Part shown: one piece after another, positions 17,224-26,141 of the stretch | Layout of the letters: every line of letters begins with the position of its first letter | How positions within the stretch are numbered: position 1 is the stretch's first letter | Virus record (IMG/VR): IMGVR_UViG_3300035670_000517 | Span: 1-40,792 of that record | Length of the DNA stretch: 40,792 bases | DNA from: a virus | Direction: 5' to 3' (one strand) | Notes under the pieces: generated by a model | Databases searched by the model: none | The model's input: only the letters and a program-made list of their open reading frames with translations | Told to the model about the DNA's origin: nothing | Position numbers and translations under genes: made by a program

Positions 17224-17891
17224 CATTCTCAGAGGCTCGTAGCGCATCACCGACCGCAATTATTGAGCTTTACCAGCTGGAACTAAACGCCGCGCAGCAT
17301 GGTGTAAGTCAAACTTACAGGTTCCACGGCGGCACCAACATCAAAGACAACGGTAACGTGATATGGAACGGTCAGACCTATGAACGGCTGCCGATCGAGG
17401 CGGACGGCTTTGAGTATTCCGGCACGGGCCAGCTGCCGCGGCCGCGGCTGCGTGCATCGAACCTCCTAGGTGGCATCACAACACTCTTGCAGACGCTGCC
17501 CAGCGGAATTGAGGGCGCGAAGTTCACCCGTATCCGCACCTTCGCCAGATTCCTAGATGCCGTCAACTATCCCGGCAACATCAACCCATACGGCACCCCA
17601 TCACCTACATCTGAGTTGCCGCGTGAGATCTACTACCTTGATCGACTGGTAAGTGAGAATCGTGAGTTTGTCGAATATGAAATGGCGGCAGCGTTTGACC
17701 TAGCGGGCGTGAGGATACCTAAGCGGCAGGTGATGGATAACCTCTGCCCTTGGGTTTACAAGGGTACCGAATGCGGTTACACCGGCGGATTAGCAACATG
17801 CGACAAAACGCTCCAAGCATGTAAGGATCACTTCGGCGAGAATGCCGACCTACCATTCGGTGGGTTCCCTGGTGTTGGTGGGTTTGTATGA
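17220..17891 (+). CDS. Minor tail protein, gpL-like, with four-cysteine cluster
   Basis: 223 residues, close to lambda gpL (232). The N-terminal part (AIIELYQLEL, IVWNGQTYERLPIEADGFEYSG-like stretch, LPRPRLRASN) and the end match the family. Four cysteines, C176, C185, C194 and C201 (LCPWVYKGTECGYTGG and onward), fit the reported iron-sulfur cluster site of lambda gpL. The protein belongs to the tail tip complex. It overlaps the preceding and following genes by 4 bases each (ATGA), showing a tightly coupled M-L-K order. Confidence 0.9.
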   Translation: MTFSEARSASPTAIIELYQLELNAAQHGVSQTYRFHGGTNIKDNGNVIWNGQTYERLPIEADGFEYSGTGQLPRPRLRASNLLGGITTLLQTLPSGIEGAKFTRIRTFARFLDAVNYPGNINPYGTPSPTSELPREIYYLDRLVSENREFVEYEMAAAFDLAGVRIPKRQVMDNLCPWVYKGTECGYTGGLATCDKTLQACKDHFGENADLPFGGFPGVGGFV

Positions 17892-18622
17892 GCTGGCAAG
17901 CTACCGCCTGTGCCCATGCTGCTGAGGTTGCTCCTGCTGAGGCCTGCGGCCTGCTGCTGGTGATCAATGGCCGGCACCGCTACTGGCCCTGCCGCAACAT
18001 CTCACAGGCGCCGGAGCAGACCTTTGTGATCGACCCTGCTGACTACGCCCGCGGCGCCGATGCTGGCGCTGTCGTTGCGATCGTGCACAGCCATCCTGAG
18101 GGCGATCCGTTGCCGTCTGATGATGACCGTCTGAACTGCAACGCCAGCGGCTTGCCGTGGTGGATCACAACGCCCGGCGGCCATTGCCTGCAGATCACAC
18201 CACCTGTAGCGGCACCGCTACCGCTGGAGGGCCGGCCGTGGGTGTGGGGTATCAACGACTGCTGGGATCTAGCAAGGGAGTGGTATCAACGCCATGGCCT
18301 GACGCTGCCCGACTGGCAACGGCCCAGCCGTGCTGAGTTCAATGCTGCGCCGTGGTTTGATGATCTGGCCGCTGAGGCTGGATTCCATGAGGTGCAGGAG
18401 CCACCGGCATGGGGTGACCTGCTGTTTATGCGCCTATCGCCTGGTGCCACGATGACCGACCATGTTGGCGTAGTGGTAGGCGACCGGCTGCTGCATCATC
18501 TGGAAGGTAGACTAAGTTCTAGGGACCGCATGATCCCATATCTTGCCTGCGGCTACCGGGTGATGCGCCATGAGAACAGTTCGACTCTACGGCCCATTGG
18601 CAGCATTCCTGGGGCGCGATGA
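17888..18622 (+). CDS. Tail tip protein, gpK-like: JAMM plus NlpC/P60 domains
   Basis: 244 residues with two enzyme-like domains. The first is a JAMM/MPN metalloprotease fold: Glu18 in AEACG and HSHPEGDPLPSDDD giving His67, His69, Ser77 and Asp80 in the HxHx7SxxD spacing. The second is NlpC/P60: Cys125 in INDCWDLAREW, His192 in DHVGVV, and a third polar residue near His204. All key residues are present, so both could be active; the second would cut cell-wall peptides during infection. The size matches lambda gpK. Confidence 0.92.
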   Translation: MSWQATACAHAAEVAPAEACGLLLVINGRHRYWPCRNISQAPEQTFVIDPADYARGADAGAVVAIVHSHPEGDPLPSDDDRLNCNASGLPWWITTPGGHCLQITPPVAAPLPLEGRPWVWGINDCWDLAREWYQRHGLTLPDWQRPSRAEFNAAPWFDDLAAEAGFHEVQEPPAWGDLLFMRLSPGATMTDHVGVVVGDRLLHHLEGRLSSRDRMIPYLACGYRVMRHENSSTLRPIGSIPGAR

Positions 18623-19151
18623 GCTGAGGGCTGAGGTGTCGTCACCGGCTGAAGCGGTGCGAATGCTGGTTGCAAACTGGCCGGATCTTGAACGCCACAT
18701 GGCGCGCTATCAGTATCAGGTGATTGTGGGCGATGTTGGTTTACCGCTGATTGATGATCCTGAACAGCTGCATTATCCGGTAGGTGAGAACGAGGATATA
18801 AGGATTGTGCCGGTGATTGGCGGCTCTGGCGGGAGTGGATTTTGGCAAGCGCTGGCGGGCGTTGCGTTGATCGGCCTGTCGTTTATTCCTGGCATCGGTG
18901 CGTTTGGTGTTGCATTAATGCGTGGTATTGGCGCCAGCCTTGCGCTAGGTGGTGTGTCGCAGATGATTGCACCTACGCCTACGTTGAATATGGGCCCAGA
19001 TTCTGAAGGCGACCCGCGCAGGTCGGACAGCTTCAGTGGGATTCAGAATACATCACGGCAAGGTGTGCCCGTGCCGGTAGTTTATGGCCGGATGCTGATC
19101 GGTAGTATTATGATCAGCCAAGGCGTCAACACTGATCGGGTGAAAAAATAA
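18570..19151 (+). CDS. Tail assembly protein, gpI-like
   Basis: 193 residues. The first 80 have a ubiquitin-like beta-grasp pattern (VRLYGPLAAFLG, EAVRMLVANWPDLERHM, IRIVPVIGGSGG). Then comes a Gly-rich hydrophobic stretch (about residues 90-130) and a C-terminal NTSRQGVPVPVVYGRMLIGS, the hallmark of the lambda I family. It is needed to assemble the tail tip. It overlaps gpK by 53 bases and shares the last base of its stop codon with the gpJ start. Confidence 0.9.
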   Translation: MRTVRLYGPLAAFLGRDELRAEVSSPAEAVRMLVANWPDLERHMARYQYQVIVGDVGLPLIDDPEQLHYPVGENEDIRIVPVIGGSGGSGFWQALAGVALIGLSFIPGIGAFGVALMRGIGASLALGGVSQMIAPTPTLNMGPDSEGDPRRSDSFSGIQNTSRQGVPVPVVYGRMLIGSIMISQGVNTDRVKK

Positions 19152-22100
19152 TGGCAAAGAACAACAGCAACGGCAGGGGACCGCGCAACGTAGTTGCCGG
19201 CGGCAAGAACCGCGACCCGAAGGGTAAGGTAAAGGCCGGCCGTGCTGGCACGATGGGGCTAGTTGACAGCTCCGAGGATTCAGAGTCGGGCAAGGTAGAT
19301 AAAGACGATCTGGTATCTGAGCAGTTTGTAGAAATCATCGACCTATTATGCGAAGGGCCTATTAAGGGTGTGGTCGGTGGCCGGCAGGGCGTATATCTGG
19401 AGCAAACGCAGGTAGAGGACGACCGGGGTAAACAGAACTTTGAGGATGCCGAAATATCTTTCCGCAACGGGACTAACGATCAAACGAGACTGAAGCTAGT
19501 CGATACGGTAGAGCGTGAAGTGCCGGTGGGCATTGAGCTGTTGAAAGGCACACCGATCATCCGCACTATCACCGACGTAAACGTAGACGCGGTGCGGGTT
19601 ACCATCAGCGTGCCGCAACTGCAAAAGATCGGCAGCAAGGGCAAGATCAAAGGTAGCAAGGTTGAACTAGAGATTGCCACAAAATACAACGGTGACCCAT
19701 CGTGGACCGTACAACTTGAACGCAAGATCAACGGTCGTACATCGGACCTATACCAGCAGGACTACAAGATCCAGCTAGATGGTAACTTCCCGGTTGATAT
19801 TCGCGTGCGGCGCCTGTCGAAAGATTCCGACGATCCGCAGGAAGTCAACGCCATCAGCTGGAGCAGCTACACCGAGATCAGCCGCGAACGGTTGCGGTAT
19901 CCAAACTCTGCGCTAGCAGCGCTGCGCTTCAGTGCTGAACAGTTCGGCTCTATTCCTGAGCGGATGTACCTAGTCGATGGGCTGGAGATCCTGCTGCCAA
20001 ACAATGCAACGGTAGACGATACCGGCCGCGTAACCTATAGCGGCGCATGGGATGGCACATTTGCAACAACCCGGCAATGGTGTTGTGATCCCGCGTGGAT
20101 TCTATGGGATCTGCTCACCAGCACTCGCTACGGGACAGGTGATCATATCCAAGCCGCCCAGCTGGATAAGTGGGCATTCTTTTCAGCCAGCCAATACGCT
20201 AACGGCTTGGTGCCTGATAACAGAGGCGGCGTTGAACAGCGCTTTGCCTGTAACGTCAACATCCAAACAGCAGAGGAAGCGTACACGCTAATCAACAACC
20301 TGTGCAGCGTATTTCGTGCAATGCCGTACTGGGCGACCGGTACGCTAACGATCAACCACGACCGGCCGCAATCTGCTGTCGCTCAATTCACACTAGCTAA
20401 TGTAGGCCCTGAGGGATTTAGCTATGCCAATAGCGGGCTAAAGGGCCGGCCGACTGTTGCGGTCGTGCGTTACATGGATCTCGACGCCATGGACGTGTCG
20501 TTTGTCGAGGTGCAGGATCAGGCCGCGCTGGCGAAGTGGGGCGTCGTCAAATCTGAGATCGAGGCGTTTGCCTGCACCAGCCGCAGCCAGGCTGAACGGG
20601 TCGGAGAGTGGCTGCTGTATTCAGAGTGGAACGAAAGCCAGACAATCGAGTTCACATCTTCGCTTGAGGCTGGCATGGTGTGCCGCCCTGGCAGTGTGGT
20701 GGAGGTGCTCGATCCATTGCGGTCTGGCCAGCGCCGCGGCGGCCGTGTGGTGTCTGCTACCACTACAGCGGTGACGGTTGACAATGCTTCGGATCTGACC
20801 GGCACCGGCACGCTAACGGTGACGATGGCCGACGGCACGCTAGAGAAACGTGCTGTAACCGGCATTATTGATAATGTCATTTACACCTTTGCATTCTCCG
20901 CTGCCCCCCAGCCTGGTGCAGTATGGGGCCACGATATAACGACCGTAAGGCCCAGCCTATGGCGTATCGTAAAGGTAACCGAAGCAGAGCGCGGTCAGTA
21001 TCGCTTAAGCGGTGTTGCATACAACGAAAGCAAGTATGACTACATCGAACGATCAAGGCCGCTGGAGGTGCGCGATGTAACGGTACTAAATGACTTACCA
21101 CCAGCACCAATCAACCTAATCGCGCAATCGACGCTATACGAAGAGAACGGCAATGTTTACACCCGCATCGTGGTGACATGGGAAGCGGTGCCGGGGGTCA
21201 GTGAATACCGTTTGATGTGGCGCCAGGACGATGATAACTGGACAAGCGCTGTAGTCTCTCGCAATGACTACAACATAGATCAGGCCAGCCCTGGTACCTA
21301 TGTTGTGCTGGTGCGGTCGCGGCGTGGGTTTGTAGAGTCTGAGCAAGCGGTTCTAGTGTATGTTGAAAGCGGCATCTCTGCACCACCGCAAGATGTAACC
21401 GGCCTGACGATGATTCCGGTTAATGAGCAAAGCGCTACGCTGCGGTGGGATGCAACAACAGAACTAGACGTACAGCTTGGCGGGTCGCTGTTGATTCGCC
21501 ATTCGCCCGTTATCTTCAACGCATCATGGGAAAGCAGCGTAGAACTGGTGCCGCCTGTTGGTGGCAACCAGACTGAGAAGTTAATCCCATTGCTTGAAGG
21601 TACGGTATTGGTGAAATGGCAGGATGCAGCTGGCAACCGCTCCGTTAATGCTGCAACGGTAAGCGTCACGCTACCGACGCCATTGCCTAGGCTCAAACTA
21701 GTCGAATACTTCGAGCACGATACATCACCGCCGTTCAATGGTGACGTTGTAGACATGCTCTACGACTCTGCACTAGATGCGCTGGTGCTCGCTGGTGGTG
21801 GTTTGTTTGATGATCTGATCGGCAACATTGATAGTTTGGCCGGCAATTGGGACGATCTAACCGGGCCAACGGATGTAACCTCGCTCGGCACTTACGACTT
21901 TGGGACTACATTCTCATCATCGCCAGGCGTGTTTGATATGAACGTACGGCGTTACATCGAAGCTGGGCCCGTTGTTGTCGGGTCGTTATTTGATGATCGG
22001 ATCGGCGATATTGACAGCTGGCCCGGCACTTGGGACGGCGACGTGATCGACGGCACTGAGGCTACGCTTTACGTTCGCGCCACGACCGACAACCCAGCTG

Positions 22101-22489
22101 GTACGCCAACATGGGGACCGTGGCAGGTGCTGACCAATAACCTGCTGAGGGCCAGAGGCCTGCAGTTCAGGCTGGAAGCGGTGTCGCGCGACCCATCGCA
22201 GAACATCGCCGTTACCTCGCTCGGCGCCGTGGTGGAGGTGCAGCAGAGGACGGAAACCGGAAGCGATACAACATCCGGCGGCGCCAACTTCCTCGTTACA
22301 TTCACGGAGGCGTTTTACGAAACACCTACAATCGGCATCATGGCGCCGAACATCGCATCCGGCGTTTACTACCAGATCACGAACCAAAGCCGGACCGGGT
22401 TTACAATAACCTTCAGGGACAGCACTAACACGGTCGTAGATCGTGATTTCTTCTATACTGCTGTTGGCTACGGCCGGGAGATCACCTAA
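19151..22489 (+). CDS. Tail tip / host specificity protein, gpJ-like
   Basis: 1112 residues, near lambda gpJ (1132). The N-terminal third has gpJ-typical DLLCEGPIKGVVGG, then QWCCDPAWILWDLLTSTRYG and ERVGEWLLYSEW. Two fibronectin III-like units follow from about residue 640 (PAPINLIAQST, VTWEAVPGVSEYRLMW) and 745 (PQDVTGLTMIP). The C-terminal part has an internal duplication LFDDLIGNIDS / LFDDRIGDIDS near residues 886 and 945, and ends in a beta-rich receptor-type region. It forms the central tip hub and probably contacts the receptor. Confidence 0.93.
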   Translation: MAKNNSNGRGPRNVVAGGKNRDPKGKVKAGRAGTMGLVDSSEDSESGKVDKDDLVSEQFVEIIDLLCEGPIKGVVGGRQGVYLEQTQVEDDRGKQNFEDAEISFRNGTNDQTRLKLVDTVEREVPVGIELLKGTPIIRTITDVNVDAVRVTISVPQLQKIGSKGKIKGSKVELEIATKYNGDPSWTVQLERKINGRTSDLYQQDYKIQLDGNFPVDIRVRRLSKDSDDPQEVNAISWSSYTEISRERLRYPNSALAALRFSAEQFGSIPERMYLVDGLEILLPNNATVDDTGRVTYSGAWDGTFATTRQWCCDPAWILWDLLTSTRYGTGDHIQAAQLDKWAFFSASQYANGLVPDNRGGVEQRFACNVNIQTAEEAYTLINNLCSVFRAMPYWATGTLTINHDRPQSAVAQFTLANVGPEGFSYANSGLKGRPTVAVVRYMDLDAMDVSFVEVQDQAALAKWGVVKSEIEAFACTSRSQAERVGEWLLYSEWNESQTIEFTSSLEAGMVCRPGSVVEVLDPLRSGQRRGGRVVSATTTAVTVDNASDLTGTGTLTVTMADGTLEKRAVTGIIDNVIYTFAFSAAPQPGAVWGHDITTVRPSLWRIVKVTEAERGQYRLSGVAYNESKYDYIERSRPLEVRDVTVLNDLPPAPINLIAQSTLYEENGNVYTRIVVTWEAVPGVSEYRLMWRQDDDNWTSAVVSRNDYNIDQASPGTYVVLVRSRRGFVESEQAVLVYVESGISAPPQDVTGLTMIPVNEQSATLRWDATTELDVQLGGSLLIRHSPVIFNASWESSVELVPPVGGNQTEKLIPLLEGTVLVKWQDAAGNRSVNAATVSVTLPTPLPRLKLVEYFEHDTSPPFNGDVVDMLYDSALDALVLAGGGLFDDLIGNIDSLAGNWDDLTGPTDVTSLGTYDFGTTFSSSPGVFDMNVRRYIEAGPVVVGSLFDDRIGDIDSWPGTWDGDVIDGTEATLYVRATTDNPAGTPTWGPWQVLTNNLLRARGLQFRLEAVSRDPSQNIAVTSLGAVVEVQQRTETGSDTTSGGANFLVTFTEAFYETPTIGIMAPNIASGVYYQITNQSRTGFTITFRDSTNTVVDRDFFYTAVGYGREIT

Positions 22490-23319
22490 TGGCAACCCAT
22501 GACCAGAACATCGCCAACCAGTCGGCTTCAGCCGTAAGGGCTGACATCAACAGCGCACTGGCGGCGATCTTCACCAACTCCAGCAGCGCCAGCCCTGGCC
22601 CGACCACGACCGTGGCGTATCAGTGGTGGGTGGATACGACCAACAACCAGCTCAAGCAACGCAACGCAGCGAACAGCGGCTGGATCACTTGGGGCACGAT
22701 CGGCGCCACTCTGTCGATCACCGGCACCAACGTATCGCCGAACTTTGGCAGCCAAAATATCGTAACAACCGGCACGTGTAGCGCAACCGCTGGTGTCTTT
22801 GTTGGTACAAATTACGCCATGTCGCTATCAGGCGGCAACCCGGTACTTACGTTTGATACTAACGACTTCCTTGCATACGATCGCACTGCCAACTTCGCTT
22901 ATATCTCAATCGGTGGCGTATTGCGTTACGCCTTCTACAGTACGCAGTTCATCGCAGAGCCAGCCTATACCGTAACCACCGCATCGGCTGCCAACGTGGT
23001 GGTCGTATCCAACGGTCAGTTTAGCCGTTCTACCTCCGCCCGTAAGTACAAACGAGACATTGAGGATCTGCCTATTGAGGAATCGGTAGAGATCGTCAAC
23101 CAGTTGCAGCCGATTACCTACTCTTCGCTCTCGGATGCCGACCCGATCGACGGCCGGTACCTCGGCTTCATCGCTGATGACGTGTTGCCCATTGATCAGC
23201 GGTTGGTCAGCATGAGCCCAGACGGTGAGCCCGAGGGCTTTGAGTACACCCGCCTTACCGCGCACCTCGTCAACTACTGCCGCCACCTGGAACAGCGGAT
23301 TGCAGCGCTTGAGGCGTAA
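22489..23319 (+). CDS. Tail fibre with S74 self-cleaving chaperone domain
   Basis: 276 residues. The start (DQNIANQSASAVRADINSAL, YQWWVDTTNNQLKQRN) is an attachment module common in cyanophage and other marine phage fibres. A short beta region (80-175) follows. The C-terminal 95 residues are an S74 intramolecular chaperone: Ser183 and Lys188 in SARKYKRDI fit the S-x-x-[RK]-x-K-x-x-I pattern, then LQPITYSSL, YLGFIADDV and a coiled end. Cleavage would occur just before Ser183 after trimer folding. The fibre proper is short. It starts on the last base of the gpJ stop. Confidence 0.88.
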   Translation: MATHDQNIANQSASAVRADINSALAAIFTNSSSASPGPTTTVAYQWWVDTTNNQLKQRNAANSGWITWGTIGATLSITGTNVSPNFGSQNIVTTGTCSATAGVFVGTNYAMSLSGGNPVLTFDTNDFLAYDRTANFAYISIGGVLRYAFYSTQFIAEPAYTVTTASAANVVVVSNGQFSRSTSARKYKRDIEDLPIEESVEIVNQLQPITYSSLSDADPIDGRYLGFIADDVLPIDQRLVSMSPDGEPEGFEYTRLTAHLVNYCRHLEQRIAALEA

Positions 23320-23322
23320 CCT

Positions 23323-23622
23323 ATGGGTACGGCCACGGCTTCAGCCATCATGCCATCTGACCATGAAGTAAGCCATGGCGACATCTTGCGCGCTATCGGC
23401 AACATCGAGGGCAAGCTCGATGCAATCCACCAGTCCATGGCCAACAACCGGGCCGATATTGTCGAGGCCTTCCGCCGGCTGAATGAAGCTGAACGACGCA
23501 TTGCCCAAGGGGTGATCCTCGCCGTTGTCGCATCGCTGGTGATGCCCGTGGTGGTGATGATGGCCAGCCCACGCGTTGAGTTTGGTCCTGCACCCCAACA
23601 CCGCCATGATCGACAACCCTGA
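23323..23622 (+). CDS. Small membrane protein, possible holin-type
   Basis: 99 residues. A helical, coiled-coil-like segment (residues 18-62, DILRAIGNIEGKLDAIHQSM and onward) precedes one strong membrane helix (about 63-82, GVILAVVASLVMPVVVMMAS) and a short His-rich tail. Helix plus single membrane span is the design of XhlA-like lysis proteins. It precedes another membrane protein and the endolysin, so a role in lysis is inferred from position. The next gene overlaps its 3' end. Confidence 0.65.
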   Translation: MGTATASAIMPSDHEVSHGDILRAIGNIEGKLDAIHQSMANNRADIVEAFRRLNEAERRIAQGVILAVVASLVMPVVVMMASPRVEFGPAPQHRHDRQP

Positions 23623-23869
23623 CACCTCCAAGCCTCGCCCGAAGGTGCCCCCCATGCGGCACCCGCACCCATGCGCGGCGCTGATCATCCGCTCGGTCCT
23701 CGTTTGCTACGCCGTCTGGGGCGGCAGCCTGGTTGCTGACCTCGCCCATTGCCTCAGCACCGGCCGGCAATGCGACGCACAACGGCAAGAGCTGAAAGGT
23801 GCCGCCACTCTGGTTCCGGCTACTCTGTTGGCATGGCTCGCTGAGTCACCATTCCCTGGGATGAAATGA
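23606..23869 (+). CDS. Small membrane protein, possible holin
   Basis: 87 residues from the ATG at 23606 (MIDNPDTSKPRPKV); a later ATG at 23651 is also possible. Two hydrophobic segments (AALIIRSVLVCYAVWGGSLVA and AATLVPATLLAWLA) are joined by a loop with CLSTGRQCDAQRQ. It overlaps the upstream gene by 17 bases and the endolysin start by 4 (ATGA). The two-span design before an endolysin suggests a holin or antiholin, but no family signature confirms it. Confidence 0.6.
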   Translation: MIDNPDTSKPRPKVPPMRHPHPCAALIIRSVLVCYAVWGGSLVADLAHCLSTGRQCDAQRQELKGAATLVPATLLAWLAESPFPGMK

Positions 23870-25020
23870 TGCCCAACCCCGGCGACTATTGCCAGAACTT
23901 CCACCAACAGCAGCCGCACCACATGGCATGGCTGCAGGCGGCGTTAGAGCGGCTGGTAGAGCTCGATCCGAAGGCGCTCGATCGTGACCAACCGCTCTAC
24001 AGCTCCTGGATGCCACCGCAGGCGCAGCAGCAGCAGGATAGCCGCTGGCTGGAGCCCGCGCGAAAGATCGTCTCGGAGTTTGAGGGCTGCAAGCTGGAGG
24101 CATACCGCGATGCGGTGGGCGTGCTGACCATCGGCTACGGCCACACCGGCCCTGCCGTGGTGCATGGCATGAAGATCACGCAATCGGCGGCCGACCTCAT
24201 GCTGCAGCAGGATCTGATGCGGTTTCACGCCGGTCTGCTGGAGCATCTGCCAATGATCGAGGATTGGCCTGGCCACCAGCAGGCCGCCCTCGTGTCATGG
24301 GCATTCAATGTGGGCCTCGGTGCGGTCAAAACCTCCACCCTCCGTCAGAAGCTGCTGGCCGGTCAGGATCCGGCGAAGGTCGTACGCGAGGAACTGCCGA
24401 GGTGGAACAAGGCAGACGGTCGCGAGCTGGCTGGCCTGACGCGCAGGCGGGCTGCTGAGGTGGCTCTGTTCACCGGCACGCAGCGGCCACAGCTGGCGAC
24501 CGTCACTCTGCAGGTGCCGTACGAGCTGCAGATTGACAACACCTCCGGCACCGGCTACCGCGAGTGCTTCTCCAGTAGTTGCGCCATGGTCGCTGAGTTC
24601 TACGGCAAGGTCCAAACCGATGATGAGTACAACCGTATTCGCGCACGGCATGGCGATACAACCGACCCCGGCGCACAGCTCCGCGCACTGGGCCAGCTGG
24701 GGTTGAAGGCTGAGTTCAAGCGCAACGGTGACGCGGCCACACTGGAGCGCATCATCCGCGAAGGCCGACCCGTGCCAGTCGGCTGGCTTCATCAGGGCCG
24801 TGTTCAGCAACCACGCGGCGGCGGCCATTGGACCGTAGTTATCGGCTTTACCCCTGCCGGGTTCATTCACAATGATCCGAACGGTGAGGCTGATATGGTC
24901 GGCGGTGGTTACATCAATCACAGCAATGGCGCCGGGATTGAGTACAGTCGTGCCAACTGGCTCCGCCGGTGGGAAGTGGACGGCAAAGGCTCCGGTTGGT
25001 ATCTGGACATTCGCGCATGA
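23866..25020 (+). CDS. Endolysin: GH24 lysozyme plus C39-like peptidase domain
   Basis: 384 residues. An N-terminal helical region (1-60) has no clear function. Residues 62-210 are a T4-type lysozyme: Glu73 (EFEGC), Asp82 (YRD) and Thr88 (LTIGYGH) keep the exact 11/20/26 spacing of T4 lysozyme. Residues about 222-384 look like a C39-type papain-fold peptidase: Cys234 in YRECFSSSCAM, His321 in GGGHWTVV and Asn336/Asp337 in HNDPNG. It could cut both glycan and peptide bonds, or the second domain may only bind. No signal peptide, so it depends on a holin. Confidence 0.88.
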   Translation: MMPNPGDYCQNFHQQQPHHMAWLQAALERLVELDPKALDRDQPLYSSWMPPQAQQQQDSRWLEPARKIVSEFEGCKLEAYRDAVGVLTIGYGHTGPAVVHGMKITQSAADLMLQQDLMRFHAGLLEHLPMIEDWPGHQQAALVSWAFNVGLGAVKTSTLRQKLLAGQDPAKVVREELPRWNKADGRELAGLTRRRAAEVALFTGTQRPQLATVTLQVPYELQIDNTSGTGYRECFSSSCAMVAEFYGKVQTDDEYNRIRARHGDTTDPGAQLRALGQLGLKAEFKRNGDAATLERIIREGRPVPVGWLHQGRVQQPRGGGHWTVVIGFTPAGFIHNDPNGEADMVGGGYINHSNGAGIEYSRANWLRRWEVDGKGSGWYLDIRA

Positions 25021-25340
25021 GCTGGGCAACCTGGCTAGCGAGGCCCTACAGCCTGGAGCAAAAGGCAAACTTGGCCATTGCGCGGCGCCAGCTGGCGGAG
25101 ATGCATTTTCATCAGCTGCGCGGCGTCGCTGATAGCCTCGTTGTAGCTAACCAACACTTGCATCACGCCCTAAATGGTGCCAAGCAGCGAATAGCTGAAC
25201 TAGAGCTAAGCCGGGCCCTTTGTGACCCTGAGGCAATTGCCCGCGACCTACAGCATCAGCGGCAGCGTGGGTTGATCCCAATCCTCCGCTACCACCTCGC
25301 TCAGCTGCTCTACCGTCTGGCCGATCACATCACGCCCTAG
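25017..25340 (+). CDS. Helical protein after endolysin, unknown
   Basis: 107 residues from the ATG at 25017, which overlaps the endolysin stop (ATGA). Almost wholly helical, with coiled-coil character (ANLAIARRQLAEMHF, NGAKQRIAELELSRAL). There is no membrane segment or lipobox that would mark a spanin. Its last 93 bases overlap, tail to tail, the end of the sigma factor gene on the other strand. Function unknown; lysis accessory by position only. Confidence 0.6.
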   Translation: MSWATWLARPYSLEQKANLAIARRQLAEMHFHQLRGVADSLVVANQHLHHALNGAKQRIAELELSRALCDPEAIARDLQHQRQRGLIPILRYHLAQLLYRLADHITP

Positions 25341-26138
25341 CGCTGCTAGCGCTGCATCCGCCAGCCGCTGCACCCTGCTGGCCTGCAAACCCTCCGCACG
25401 CGCCACGGCACTCAGCGACACTGGCGGCCCTTCGAGGCCCCACAGGCTGGCGATGATGCGGCGCGACTGCGGCGGCAGCCGATCAACCGCTAGCGCCAGC
25501 AGCTGCAGGCTCTCGGCTGCTTCGATGCTGTTACCCTCCGGCGCCGGTATGCTCTCGCCGATTGGTGCACCATCATCCCGCCATGGGTTCGGTTGATCGA
25601 GGCTCACCACCGCAGCAGGGCGGCATAGGATCGCGTCAAGCTGCTCAACCGTCTGGCCCATCGCTGCGGCGATCTCCGCCCGTGTTGCAGGCCGGCCAAG
25701 CTGGTGGCCGAGTTGTGCGGCAACCTTTGAGCAGCGGTTGATTCGATCCTGATGGGTGGTCGGCAACGTGATCGTGCGTGAATGCTTCTGGAGGAATGCG
25801 TTGATCTTTTGCCGTATCCACCAATAGGCGTAGGTTGAGAACTTGTATCCACGGGTCGGGTCGAACTTTTCCACCGCAACCATCAAACCAAGGTTCCCGG
25901 CTTGGATCAGATCATCATGATGCTGTTGTGGTATCGCCCGGTATCGTTCGGCGAAGAGTACAACGAGGCGAAGGTTGGCGCGGATGAAGCGCTCGCGTGC
26001 GCGGCGGCCGCGGCGTTCAATCGCTGGCGGCACTGGTGGCGGATGATCGAGCCATGCCCTGATCTGGCTGCCAAGCGACAGCTCCTGCGCTGGGGTGAGC
26101 AGTGGGCAGCGGCTGGCTTGGTCGTGCCACCAGGTCAC
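25248..26138 (-). CDS. Sigma-70 family RNA polymerase sigma factor
   Basis: 296 residues starting with GTG at 26138. Region 1.2 lies at about 10-45 (PLLTPAQELSLG). Region 2 is at 47-122, with NLRLVVLFAERYR, DLIQAGNLGLMVAVEKFD and GYKFSTYAYWWIRQ, the core- and -10-binding parts being well kept. Region 3 is at 131-200 and region 4 at 212-270 (LPPQSRRIIASLWGLEG, then a divergent helix-turn-helix SLSAVARAEGLQASRVQRL). The protein resembles short group 2-like sigma factors of picocyanobacteria rather than T4-type late factors. It should guide host RNA polymerase to chosen promoters. The altered region 4.2 suggests a changed -35 preference. It follows the phosphoesterase gene by 3 bases. Confidence 0.92.
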   Translation of the reverse strand: MTWWHDQASRCPLLTPAQELSLGSQIRAWLDHPPPVPPAIERRGRRARERFIRANLRLVVLFAERYRAIPQQHHDDLIQAGNLGLMVAVEKFDPTRGYKFSTYAYWWIRQKINAFLQKHSRTITLPTTHQDRINRCSKVAAQLGHQLGRPATRAEIAAAMGQTVEQLDAILCRPAAVVSLDQPNPWRDDGAPIGESIPAPEGNSIEAAESLQLLALAVDRLPPQSRRIIASLWGLEGPPVSLSAVARAEGLQASRVQRLADAALAALGRDVIGQTVEQLSEVVAEDWDQPTLPLML

Positions 26139-26141
26139 GGG

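Noticed and set aside
24295-25068. A 257-codon minus-strand frame opposite the endolysin
   Set aside because: The endolysin frame has complete catalytic motifs; the reverse frame has none.
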